From Parabacteroides chongii (GTDB lineage: Bacteria; Bacteroidota; Bacteroidia; Bacteroidales; Tannerellaceae), in the NCBI RefSeq assembly GCF_029581355.1, contig NZ_CP120849.1, forward strand, positions 1,954,501-2,018,500: DNA of 64,000 nucleotides, given 5' to 3'. This document shows, one piece after another, positions 38,218-46,692 of this stretch (positions are counted from its first letter, which is position 1; each line of letters starts with the position of its first letter). Both the position numbers and the translations under genes were made by a program. The notes beneath the pieces were generated by a model. It saw only the letters and a program-made list of their open reading frames with translations, was not told the origin of the DNA and searched no databases.

Positions 38218-38811
38218 TTAGAGGAAAAAAGAAGAGAGTAGCAGGATTAGCAACTTATCGAAATGTTCCCTGAGCAGTTTGATGGCCTGCGAATAATGAG
38301 TTTTGACTGTCGGTATCGATATCTGCATCTTTTCTGCAATTTCTTGATTGGACAATCCTTTTTCCAGTTTGTACAGGCAGACGATTTTCTTCTGTTCCGG
38401 CAGGTTGCCGATAGCCCGGTACAACTGTTCGCTCATTTCCTTCTCTTCCAGCTTTTCCAATATTTCGTTTTCATACTCGATTGTTTCTTGTGCCAGTTCA
38501 TAATTCTTCTCCAATGCGGTATAGTTATTCCTGATCTCGTTCAGCAAGTGATTTTTCAGCATGGTGTACAGATAATTTCTCAGGTTGATCTGGATGCTGA
38601 GGAGCGTGCGTGACTCCCAGAGCTTCAGAAATATTTGCTGGACGGCATCTTTGGCGGTATCGTTGTCCTTTAAATATTTGAAAGCAACGACATAAAGTAA
38701 TTTATGATACCGTTCATAAATAGTAGTGAAAGCCCTCTCATTTCCTTTTTGCAAAAGAATAAGTAACTCATCATCGGTTTGCCCGGATATGGAGAGGAAC
38801 CGCTTGTGCAT
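38218..38811 (-). CDS. ECF sigma-70 factor, locus 3
   Basis: This 197-residue ECF sigma factor has region 2 at about 25-90 (ERAFTTIYERYHKLLYVVAFKYLKDNDTAKDAVQQIF) and region 4 at about 130-185 (LPEQKKIVCLYKLEKGLSNQEIAEKMQIS). It is the first gene of locus 3 and is preceded by a promoter overlapping the end of dinB. Confidence 0.93.
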   Translation of the reverse strand: MHKRFLSISGQTDDELLILLQKGNERAFTTIYERYHKLLYVVAFKYLKDNDTAKDAVQQIFLKLWESRTLLSIQINLRNYLYTMLKNHLLNEIRNNYTALEKNYELAQETIEYENEILEKLEEKEMSEQLYRAIGNLPEQKKIVCLYKLEKGLSNQEIAEKMQISIPTVKTHYSQAIKLLREHFDKLLILLLSSFFL

Positions 38812-38838
38812 ATAATAGTATCCCTTTTAGATTTTTTG

Positions 38839-38868
38839 CAAATATAACTTTAATACGAAACTTTCCAA
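38839..38868 (-). promoter_or_regulatory. Promoter of locus 3 ECF sigma gene
   Basis: Minus-strand TATATTTG (38846-38839) with TTG (38868-38866) 19 bases upstream fits the Bacteroidales consensus. It partly overlaps the last codons of dinB and gives a leader of about 20 bases. Confidence 0.55.
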
Positions 38869-39953
38869 TCACTAAACTCCAAACTTAACTGTTCCCACCG
38901 TTCTTTTTTTACAGTTTCTTCCCGTTCTTCCTGTGGGTTTGAAACAGAAAGGCCAAGCAGTCGGATCGGGTTCGTTTCATAATCGACCTCTTTCAGCAGT
39001 TGTTTGGCAAGGGGGAGGATCTCGTTTAAGGAGGTCAGTTCGTGCGGTTGGGTAATACTTTTTGTTTTTAATGTGAAATCGTGAAATTTTATCTTTAATG
39101 TCAATGTATTTCCTTTGAATCCGGTTCGTTGCAGGCGGCCGATCAGTTCGGTCGCTACATGATAAAGTTCGATGATGACGGACGATTGGCGGGAAATATC
39201 TTTTTCCAGCGTATGTTCGCAGCCGACGGATTTGCGGATACGTACGGCTTCTACCGGGCGCAGGTCTATTCCGCGGGAACATTCATAATAAAGGAAACCG
39301 GCTTTCCCGAACTGGCGGGTAAGCATTTCCAATGAGCATTCCCTTAGCTTTTCTCCGTTGTGAATACCCAACGTATGCATCTTTTTGGCGGTGACAGGGC
39401 CGACACCCCAGAATGATTCGATGGGCAGGCGGGCAATAAAATCGAGAGCCTGTGCCGGATGGATCGTACAAAGACCGTCCGGTTTCCGGTAGTCGGAAGC
39501 TATTTTTGCCAGGAACTTATTATAGGATACGCCAGCTGAGGCGACCAGGTTCAGTTCCTGCCGTATCCGCTGCTTGATCTCTTTGGCAATATCGACGGCA
39601 AGAGGTATCTGTTTTTTATTTTCTGTGACATCGAGAAAGGCTTCATCCAACGAGAGCGGCTCGATGATATCCGTATACTCATGGAATATCTCATGAATGT
39701 GGTTGGAGACTTCTTTGTATACACTCATCCTGCCCGGAACAAAGATCAGATTGGGGCATAACCGCTTTGCTTTCTGCGACGACATGGCGGAACGGACACC
39801 ATATTTTCGCGCCTCGTAACTGGCTGCTGCAACCACACCGCGTTCTTCCGAATAACCCACCGCCAAAGGTTTCCCCCTCAGTTCCGGATTATCCCGTTGC
39901 TCGACCGATGCATAGAATGCATCCATATCTATATGTATGATTTTGCGTTCCGT
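38850..39953 (-). CDS. dinB: DNA polymerase IV, apparent ACG start
   Basis: This is a Y-family translesion polymerase. The first in-frame ATG (39926) gives 358 residues but would begin at MDAFYA and lose the conserved KIIHID segment, including the metal-ligand Asp. Upstream in the same frame the codons read E-R-K-I-I-H-I-D, preceded by ACG (39953-39951), then a stop TAA at 39971-39969. An AAGGAGG ribosome site (39964-39958) lies 4 bases before the ACG. I therefore set the start at ACG (367 residues). D9, then D103 and E104 in SLDEAF, complete the catalytic triad. Palm, fingers, thumb (helix-hairpin-helix GVGPVTAKKMHTLGI) and little-finger domains are all present. It stands apart from the flanking operons. 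Confidence 0.85.
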   Translation of the reverse strand, partial: TERKIIHIDMDAFYASVEQRDNPELRGKPLAVGYSEERGVVAAASYEARKYGVRSAMSSQKAKRLCPNLIFVPGRMSVYKEVSNHIHEIFHEYTDIIEPLSLDEAFLDVTENKKQIPLAVDIAKEIKQRIRQELNLVASAGVSYNKFLAKIASDYRKPDGLCTIHPAQALDFIARLPIESFWGVGPVTAKKMHTLGIHNGEKLRECSLEMLTRQFGKAGFLYYECSRGIDLRPVEAVRIRKSVGCEHTLEKDISRQSSVIIELYHVATELIGRLQRTGFKGNTLTLKIKFHDFTLKTKSITQPHELTSLNEILPLAKQLLKEVDYETNPIRLLGLSVSNPQEEREETVKKERWEQLSLEFSDWKVSY

Positions 39954-40016
39954 ATAGCCTCCTTTTCTTTATCAAAGATAATCAAAAAGAGGGAGAAAGT
40001 GCGTTTGTCGTTAGAT

Positions 40017-41504
40017 TTATAGCGTTACCCCGGACTTAAATATAGCAATCTCCCGATATCCTTTCCGTTCATTGTTGGTCTGTTTTCCTCCGGCAATATC
40101 CTGTATGAACCGGATAAACTGTTCGGCAAGGGTTTCCATTGCTTCACCTTCCGCCAAAGTTCCGGCGTTAAAGTCGATCCAGCCGGGTTTGTTTTCTGAT
40201 AAAGCAGTGTTGGTTGAAATCTTGACAGTGGGGATAAATGTTCCGAAAGGCGTTCCCCGTCCGGTGGTGAAAAGTACCATGTGGCAACCCGAGGCGGCTA
40301 ATGCCGTGCTGGCTACCAGGTCGTTTCCCGGGGCGCTCAACAGGTTTAAACCTTTAGCGGATAAACGCTCTCCGTACATAAGGACATCCTTGACTCCTGA
40401 TTTACCGGACTTTTGTGTACAGCCGAGTGATTTTTCTTCCAGGGTAGAGATACCTCCGGCTTTGTTTCCGGGAGAAGGATTTTCATAAACCGGTTGTTTG
40501 TTTTCCAGGAAATAGGCTTTGAAGTCGTTGATGAGGCGGACGGTTTTGTTGAATAACTCTTCTGTACCGCAACGATTCATTAATAATGTTTCGGCACCAA
40601 ACATTTCGGGGACTTCCGTCAAAACACTCGTTCCTCCCTGTGCAACCAGAAAATCGGAAAATACACCCAATAGCGGATTGGCAGTAATACCGGAGAAACC
40701 GTCCGAACCACCGCATTTCAAACCGATACGCAGTTCACTGAAAGGAACCGGCGTACGTTGGTCGGTTGAGGCTATGGCATATAATTCGCGCAGTAGCTTC
40801 ATGCCTTCTTCCTGCTCGTCTTTCACTTTTTGGCAGACCATAAAGCGAACACGTTCCGTATCGTATTCCCCCAGAAACTTGCGGAAAGTATCCGGCTGAT
40901 TGTTTTCACAGCCTAGTCCGACCACCAGTACTGCACCGGCGTTCGGATGTTTTACCATGTCCCGGAGGATTTTACGGGTATTCTCATGGTCGTCACCTAA
41001 CTGGGAACAGCCGTAATTATGGGGAAAAGCCACGATCGCATCCACACCTTTCCCATCCGTTTCCCGTCGGAGAGTTTCTGCCAGTTGGTTGACGATGCCG
41101 TTAACACAACCGACTGTCGGCAGGATCCATATCTCATTACGTATGCCGACTTCTCCGTTTTTACGTCGGTAGCCGTTAAAGGTCAATCCTCGGTCGGGAA
41201 TATGTAATGTTGTGTCCTGTGGTTGCCAGGTGTAATCTTGTAACCCGTCCAGGTTTGTTTTTATATTTTTCTCGTTTACCCAGGCTCCGGCAGGGATATC
41301 GTTCCGTGCGTGGCCGATGGGAAAACCATATTTGATAACAAGATCACCGGTGGTGAAATCTTTCAACGCCACTTTATGCCCGGTTGGGATCTCTTCCCGG
41401 ATAGTGATCTGACGATCACCAAGTTCAATCTGATCTCCGGCTGATAACGGGGCTATGGCAACAATGACATTATCGGCCGGATTTATTTGGATATACTTTT
41501 TCAT
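40017..41504 (-). CDS. uxaA: Altronate dehydratase
   Basis: This enzyme converts D-altronate to 2-keto-3-deoxy-D-gluconate. The start is set at the ATG at 41504 (MKKYIQINPADNVIVAI, 495 residues), which overlaps the stop of uxaB as ATGA, indicating translational coupling. The short N-terminal SAF-like domain (1-90, GHKVALKDFTTGDLVIKYG) is followed by the large UxaA catalytic domain, with NEIWILPTVGCVNG, FPHNYGCSQLGDD and LKCGGSDGFSG motifs and conserved cysteines. It is full length for the family and the last gene of the hexonate operon. Confidence 0.95.
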   Translation of the reverse strand: MKKYIQINPADNVIVAIAPLSAGDQIELGDRQITIREEIPTGHKVALKDFTTGDLVIKYGFPIGHARNDIPAGAWVNEKNIKTNLDGLQDYTWQPQDTTLHIPDRGLTFNGYRRKNGEVGIRNEIWILPTVGCVNGIVNQLAETLRRETDGKGVDAIVAFPHNYGCSQLGDDHENTRKILRDMVKHPNAGAVLVVGLGCENNQPDTFRKFLGEYDTERVRFMVCQKVKDEQEEGMKLLRELYAIASTDQRTPVPFSELRIGLKCGGSDGFSGITANPLLGVFSDFLVAQGGTSVLTEVPEMFGAETLLMNRCGTEELFNKTVRLINDFKAYFLENKQPVYENPSPGNKAGGISTLEEKSLGCTQKSGKSGVKDVLMYGERLSAKGLNLLSAPGNDLVASTALAASGCHMVLFTTGRGTPFGTFIPTVKISTNTALSENKPGWIDFNAGTLAEGEAMETLAEQFIRFIQDIAGGKQTNNERKGYREIAIFKSGVTL

Positions 41505-42943
41505 CAGAGAATCTCTTTTACTACCTCTCTCATACCTTTTTCCTGAATCGCATCCAGGTAATAAATAACCCGCTCTGTTAACCCGGAAATCCGGTTGAGG
41601 TCTTCGCCCCAAATCTCATCCACTGCCAGGATATTTTCAGCCACGGTCCGTGTAGAGTTGGTTGCCCAAAGTTCTTTCATCAGGCATATTGTCTTCGGAT
41701 CATCGTTGGGTACGATCTCGGTTCCGTCTTCACGTTTGCCTCCTTTATAATAGGTAAGGATCGCTGCCAGTCCCAATACAAGTCCTTCCGGCAAAACACC
41801 TTTGCGTTTCAGGTATTCTTTCAAACCCGGCAAGTCGCGTGTCTGGTATTTGGGGAAAGAGTTCAGCATGATGGAAGTGACCTGATGATCGACAAACGGG
41901 TTGTTGAAGCGGTCCAGTACATCATTTGCAAACTGTTCCAGTTCTGCTTTAGGCAGGTTCAACGTTTCCATCAGTTCTTCGAACATCACTTTGCGGATAT
42001 ATTTTCCGATCACTTCATCCTGGCAGGCATCCCGTACGATGTCGATTCCGGAAAGGAAAGCAACGGGTGAAAGGACGGTGTGAGGGCCGTTCAGTAAAGT
42101 AACCTTTCTTTCGTGATAAGGAGCTTCGGAAGGAACGAACAATACATTCAGGCCGGCTTTATCGGCGGGAAATTCCCTGGATATTTCCTGTGGTGCTTCG
42201 ATTACCCATAAATGAAATATCTCAGCCTGTACCACCAGGTTATCGTTATATTGGAGTTTGTCTTTGATGGTATCGATCTCTTTTCGTGGAAAACCGGGAA
42301 CGATACGGTCTACCAGCGTGGCATAAACACCACAGGCCTCTTCGAACCAGGTTTTGAATGCTTCGCCCAGTTGCCAGAGATCGATGTATTGGTAAATAGT
42401 CTCCTTCAGTTTGTGTCCGTTCAGGAAGATCAGTTCGCAGGGGAAAATGATTAATCCTTTGTTCTTATCCCCGTCGAATGTTTTGAAACGGTGGTAAAGT
42501 AACTGTGTCAGTTTACCGGGGTAAGAGGAGGCTGGTGCATCATTTAGTTTGCAGGACGGATCGAAAACGATGCCTGCTTCGGTCGTGTTGGAGATCACGA
42601 AACGCATTTCCGGCTGTTCCGCCAATTGAATGAATGCTTCGAAATCGGTGTAAGGATTCAGTGAACGGCTGATTACGTCGATCAGTTCGATACTGTTGAC
42701 TGTTTTCCCTTTGTCCAAACCTTGCAGGTTGACATGATACAGGTTATCCTGCTTCTTGAGCATGTCGACCATCCCTTTCTCAATGGGTTGAACAACTACA
42801 ACACTGCTATTGAAGTCCGTTTTGGCATTCATATTCCAGATGATCCAGTCCACAAATGCCCGAAGGAAATTACCTTCTCCAAACTGTATGATACGTTCCG
42901 GGCGGATGGTGACCGGAACGTTCTTCCTGTTTAATTCTTTCAT
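41504..42943 (-). CDS. uxaB: Tagaturonate reductase (altronate oxidoreductase)
   Basis: This 479-residue enzyme belongs to the mannitol dehydrogenase-type family and reduces D-tagaturonate to D-altronate with NADH. The N-terminal Rossmann region begins RIIQFGEGNFLRAFVDW. The C-terminal catalytic domain contains KVTLLNGPHTVLSPVAFLSG, the family's active-site block. It starts 6 bases after the triple esterase gene and overlaps uxaA by 1 base. It serves both galacturonate catabolism and, in this operon, tagaturonate made from L-galactonate. Confidence 0.93.
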   Translation of the reverse strand: MKELNRKNVPVTIRPERIIQFGEGNFLRAFVDWIIWNMNAKTDFNSSVVVVQPIEKGMVDMLKKQDNLYHVNLQGLDKGKTVNSIELIDVISRSLNPYTDFEAFIQLAEQPEMRFVISNTTEAGIVFDPSCKLNDAPASSYPGKLTQLLYHRFKTFDGDKNKGLIIFPCELIFLNGHKLKETIYQYIDLWQLGEAFKTWFEEACGVYATLVDRIVPGFPRKEIDTIKDKLQYNDNLVVQAEIFHLWVIEAPQEISREFPADKAGLNVLFVPSEAPYHERKVTLLNGPHTVLSPVAFLSGIDIVRDACQDEVIGKYIRKVMFEELMETLNLPKAELEQFANDVLDRFNNPFVDHQVTSIMLNSFPKYQTRDLPGLKEYLKRKGVLPEGLVLGLAAILTYYKGGKREDGTEIVPNDDPKTICLMKELWATNSTRTVAENILAVDEIWGEDLNRISGLTERVIYYLDAIQEKGMREVVKEIL

Positions 42944-42949
42944 TTTATT

Positions 42950-45469
42950 TTATTTGTTTACAACGAAGTTTCGTATCTGACATTCCGTACCTAAAGAATC
43001 GGGATTCTTTTCTTTCGAGATACGAAGTACCAGCTTATGGGCTGTGTCATCTAATTCTGTTTCCAGCATATATACCCAGGGAATATAAAGATATTTGCTC
43101 CATTCGGTAAACGTATCGAGCTTTTTGAATGGGGCACCGTCGATGCTGTATTCAAGGATTCCGGCTGTCGGACCCGGTGTACAGAAAATACCGATCGCTT
43201 TTCCTGTGAAGTCGAGTGTCAATTTGTCGCCCGGACGAGTAGCTTCCAATATGGGAACATCAACGAAACCTCTTCTCTTTTCATACGTATTATCCGCACG
43301 CCAGGAAGGAACGTATTTCCAGCCTTTGTTCAGTTTAGCCTCTTTCAGGTCGATAAAGTCGCCGCCATAATAACTGTATGCATCGAGTGGTTGTGCAGGT
43401 ATTTCGTGGGCAACGACTGGACTGTTGGGAGTGATTCCTTTCCACATCGTATCGAAGAGGTGGTTGATGGCTGCGGCATAGAATTTATGTCCGAACGGTA
43501 GCGGATGGGTTCCGCCGAACTGTTCCCAGGTGAACTCGCCGTCCTGCATCCGTTCGCCTATTTCTTGAACCAGGTTGACAGAAGGGATCAGGTAATGGTT
43601 TGCCACCCGTTCGTGGTTCAGTATGACGTCTGGTTGCTGTTTTTTAGCAACCATCGGGATAAACGGATCGTAGATGAAGTGTAACATCACGATATCCATT
43701 TCCGGGTTACTCAGTAATGCATGGCGCACTTCCCCTTCCATGCCACGTACCTGTTCCAATGGGCTGAAATGGTTTGTATGGTCGTTCACGGCTGCTTCCA
43801 CAAAAAGCAGGTCTATTTTTCCTTTCGAGAGAATATCATTTTTCATTCGGAAGGAACCCGGAGTCGTTCCGGTAGAACCGATGCCGGCTTCTACAAATTC
43901 GAAAGTCGTATAAGGGAAACGCTGTTGCAGCTGTTTTTCGATCATGTTCTTCCAGCCGTTCATCTCTGTGATGGAACCGCCCAGAAAGGCGACACGTGCT
44001 TTACGTTCTTTCTCGAACTTGACAAACGAGTTTTGCAGGCTGCCGCGCACGTTGTAATGCAGATATTTCTCATATTCCGGTTGGTGGCGAAGGATGAAGT
44101 CCACAACCGGTTCCGGATTTTCCAAACTATGGGGATGATGGTCTACACCCGGTTTGATAATTACTTCTACCGGACCACCCAGAGCCAGGTAGCGGGAACG
44201 TACTATATCCATATTCTCCTTGAGCGGAACGACTTTGTCTGCATCTCCGCAAACGCTGATGATCGGGATTCCGGCTTTTGCCAACGGTTCCAGGTTGTCG
44301 ATCGGATTACCTTTGAACGCATTCATCTCTTCGTCTGTCAGGTCCCATTCTTTCAACAAGTCGTTCCACAACTCTGCATTCTTTCTTCCCGGCCAGCTGA
44401 ATACATTGCAAACCGGGGCGTCGATATAGATGCAGGCGATCTTGTCTGTGTTTTTGGCAGCCCAGTTCAAAGCATATAAACCACCGCGGCTGAATCCTTC
44501 CAGAGTCACTTTCGGAGAAAGTCCGTACCAATCTTTCATATAATGGTAGAACTCCGTGCCTAGTGCTACTGCACGCGGGTTCCCATAACAATGTGTCACA
44601 TCATAATAAGCTACATGAAATCCTTTTTCCAGTAAAGCCTTGTCTACACTGGGGAAAGCATTGAAGAAAGCCGGGCGCCATATCCACGGATTTCCTTTGG
44701 CCGCCTGTTTAGGGACAACCACGATCGCATCGCGTCCCTTGAACTGGAAATCGTAACGGTCGCATCCGTTCCATTCGCTTTTCAGACCGGGAAAAGCCTG
44801 CATCCGGTGCGAAGTTTCTTTGCCTGTAATCGCTTTGTAAACGGTCTCGGCTATTTTATGTGCACCGACTGGATCGGGATGGACATTATCCGGGAAATGT
44901 TCCTGTATGCCGCTCAATGCCGTATGTAAGTCAATGATCGGTAATTTATTCCTTTTCGCTACCTGTTCAATCACTGGAATAACACCGGCTGCAATGATAC
45001 TGTCGTTAATACTGGCATCGCTGACATAGGCTTTGGGTGGATAACAAAGATAGATCTTTGGTTTTGACGGGATTGCCTTAAACGCATTGATCATCGTCTG
45101 AATATCTCCGGGAAGTCCGGCTTTGTATTTCCAGTTGAACGATTTGGAATCATTTGTCCCCAGCTTGATTATAACGATGTCGGGATTATAGCTGAGAGCA
45201 TCTTTAAACATTTGTTCCTTCATGTAAGGACGATCCCCTTTCATCAGCATAGTACGGGCACTAAAGCCGAAGTTCCGTACTTCATACTTCTTTCCGAGCA
45301 TTTGCCCGAGAACAGAAGGATAACTGTCGCGGTCGCGGTTGGCAATCCCGGCCCCAAATGTAATACTGTTTCCTACACATGCCACTCGGATTACTTCAGC
45401 GGCTTCCTGCGTCCAGCCATTCAGACTGACGATCAGAAAAAATACGATTAGATTGATTAGCTTTTTCAT
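42950..45469 (-). CDS. Triple-domain esterase: SGNH, alpha/beta hydrolase, SGNH
   Basis: This 839-residue secreted protein (signal peptide to about residue 21) has three hydrolase domains. First is an SGNH/GDSL domain (about 25-215) with VGNSITFG (S35), GTND (N106) and DNVH (D194, H197). Next is an alpha/beta hydrolase (about 235-465) with GFSRGG (S327), GDADK (D411) and HHPH (H444/H445). A second SGNH domain (about 490-675) has GGSITE (S499), AVND (N562) and GTHP (H655); no Asp is seen three residues before that His. A beta-rich C-terminal domain closes the protein. Such fusions are likely carbohydrate esterases removing acetyl or methyl groups, and the operon suggests a pectic substrate. 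Confidence 0.85.
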   Translation of the reverse strand: MKKLINLIVFFLIVSLNGWTQEAAEVIRVACVGNSITFGAGIANRDRDSYPSVLGQMLGKKYEVRNFGFSARTMLMKGDRPYMKEQMFKDALSYNPDIVIIKLGTNDSKSFNWKYKAGLPGDIQTMINAFKAIPSKPKIYLCYPPKAYVSDASINDSIIAAGVIPVIEQVAKRNKLPIIDLHTALSGIQEHFPDNVHPDPVGAHKIAETVYKAITGKETSHRMQAFPGLKSEWNGCDRYDFQFKGRDAIVVVPKQAAKGNPWIWRPAFFNAFPSVDKALLEKGFHVAYYDVTHCYGNPRAVALGTEFYHYMKDWYGLSPKVTLEGFSRGGLYALNWAAKNTDKIACIYIDAPVCNVFSWPGRKNAELWNDLLKEWDLTDEEMNAFKGNPIDNLEPLAKAGIPIISVCGDADKVVPLKENMDIVRSRYLALGGPVEVIIKPGVDHHPHSLENPEPVVDFILRHQPEYEKYLHYNVRGSLQNSFVKFEKERKARVAFLGGSITEMNGWKNMIEKQLQQRFPYTTFEFVEAGIGSTGTTPGSFRMKNDILSKGKIDLLFVEAAVNDHTNHFSPLEQVRGMEGEVRHALLSNPEMDIVMLHFIYDPFIPMVAKKQQPDVILNHERVANHYLIPSVNLVQEIGERMQDGEFTWEQFGGTHPLPFGHKFYAAAINHLFDTMWKGITPNSPVVAHEIPAQPLDAYSYYGGDFIDLKEAKLNKGWKYVPSWRADNTYEKRRGFVDVPILEATRPGDKLTLDFTGKAIGIFCTPGPTAGILEYSIDGAPFKKLDTFTEWSKYLYIPWVYMLETELDDTAHKLVLRISKEKNPDSLGTECQIRNFVVNK

Positions 45470-45520
45470 GATAACTTATCTCGATTCTTGATTCTCTATT
45501 CTCTATTCAGAGTCTGCTAA

Positions 45521-45617
45521 ATGGCACGCAGATAACACAGATTAAGCTGATTATCGCAGATATATTATTAAAAAAGATCTGTGGTCATCTGCTTAATCTG
45601 TGTTATCAGTGTGCCAT
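45521..45617. repeat. Large imperfect palindrome, intergenic repeat
   Basis: Two 41-base arms (45521-45561 and 45577-45617) pair at 35 positions around a 15-base AT-rich loop. Each arm contains repeats of a CAGAT-type unit at about 10-base spacing, and both begin or end with ATGGCAC/GTGCCAT. It resembles the dispersed intergenic palindromes seen in Bacteroides genomes. It fills the gap between the zinc dehydrogenase and the esterase gene and could stabilise or attenuate the operon mRNA. Confidence 0.8.
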
Positions 45618-45654
45618 CTTGTAGCCTTGCGAAGGTAATTAAATTTTTTATATG

Positions 45655-46677
45655 TCAGAACTTTATAAGAATACGAAATACTTTACCGGGAGCAGCGCTC
45701 CATGTCTGCATGGCGGCAAATGCTTCTTCGGGGGTGACAATCCGGGATATCAGTTCTTCCCGCGGACAACTGTTCTGCTGAAGATAGCGTACTACAGCCC
45801 AGAAATCTTCCGGCAGAGCGTTGCGTGAACCCCGGAGATCCAACTCTTTCTGTACGAAATATTTGGTCTGAAAGGTTACTTCGCTTTTCGCATAGCCGAT
45901 GCATACTACCCGTCCGGTGAAAGCGACTTCGTTTACCGCCGTTACATAAGTTGCCGGACTTCCTACGGCTTCGATGACCACATCCGGTCCCAGGCCGTCG
46001 GTCATTTCCTGTAAACGTTCATGTACATTTTCAGTCTGTGAGTTGATCGTGTAACGGGCACCGATACGTTTGGCCAGTTCCAGTTTTTCATCATCCAGAT
46101 CCATGGCGATCACTGTTGCACCTCTTAATGCAGCACGCACAATCGCCCCGCAACCGATCATGCCGCAACCAATGACCAGGACGGTGTCGATGTCGGTGAC
46201 TTGTCCGCGGGAGACTGCATGAAATCCTACGCTCATCGGTTCGATCAGGGCACAGTCGCGGGGAGAAATGCCGGGAGCCGGAATGACTTTCTGCCAGGGC
46301 AGAGCGAGATATTCTCCCATTGCACCGTTACGCTGTACGCCGAATGTCTCATTATGTTCGCAGGCATTTACCCGTCCGTTGCGGCAGGCAGCGCATTTAC
46401 CGCAGTTGGTGTAAGGATTTACGGTAACACTCATGCCCGGTTCGAATCCGTCAGGAATCCCGGGACCTACGGCTTCAATCACAGCTCCGACCTCATGACC
46501 GGGGATAACGGGAAGCTTGACCATCGGATTACGCCCCAGGAATGTGTTCAGGTCGGAGCCGCAAAAACCGACAAACTTAATTTTCAGAAGAACTTCGCCG
46601 TTTTTTACTTCCGGCTTTGCTATGTCGACTACCTGCAGTGTTGCAGGAGCGGGAATTTGTATTGCTTTCATATACAT
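45655..46677 (-). CDS. Zinc-dependent dehydrogenase, probable L-galactonate 5-dehydrogenase
   Basis: This medium-chain zinc alcohol dehydrogenase has 340 residues; an ATG at 46671 is an equally possible start. Catalytic zinc ligands C39 (GFCGSD) and H61-E62 (GHE), structural zinc cysteines C92, C95, C98 and C106, and the nucleotide fold (VLVIGCGMIGCGA) are intact. With UxaB and UxaA downstream and an aldose dehydrogenase plus lactonase upstream, the fitting reaction is L-galactonate to D-tagaturonate. The family is broad, so specificity rests on context. It lies 15 bases after the permease gene. Confidence 0.85.
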   Translation of the reverse strand: MYMKAIQIPAPATLQVVDIAKPEVKNGEVLLKIKFVGFCGSDLNTFLGRNPMVKLPVIPGHEVGAVIEAVGPGIPDGFEPGMSVTVNPYTNCGKCAACRNGRVNACEHNETFGVQRNGAMGEYLALPWQKVIPAPGISPRDCALIEPMSVGFHAVSRGQVTDIDTVLVIGCGMIGCGAIVRAALRGATVIAMDLDDEKLELAKRIGARYTINSQTENVHERLQEMTDGLGPDVVIEAVGSPATYVTAVNEVAFTGRVVCIGYAKSEVTFQTKYFVQKELDLRGSRNALPEDFWAVVRYLQQNSCPREELISRIVTPEEAFAAMQTWSAAPGKVFRILIKF

Positions 46678-46692
46678 TATATATATTATAAA

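Noticed and set aside
38850..39926. dinB starting at the first ATG
   Set aside because: This would drop the conserved KIIHID segment and its catalytic Asp; no ribosome site precedes that ATG at a suitable distance.
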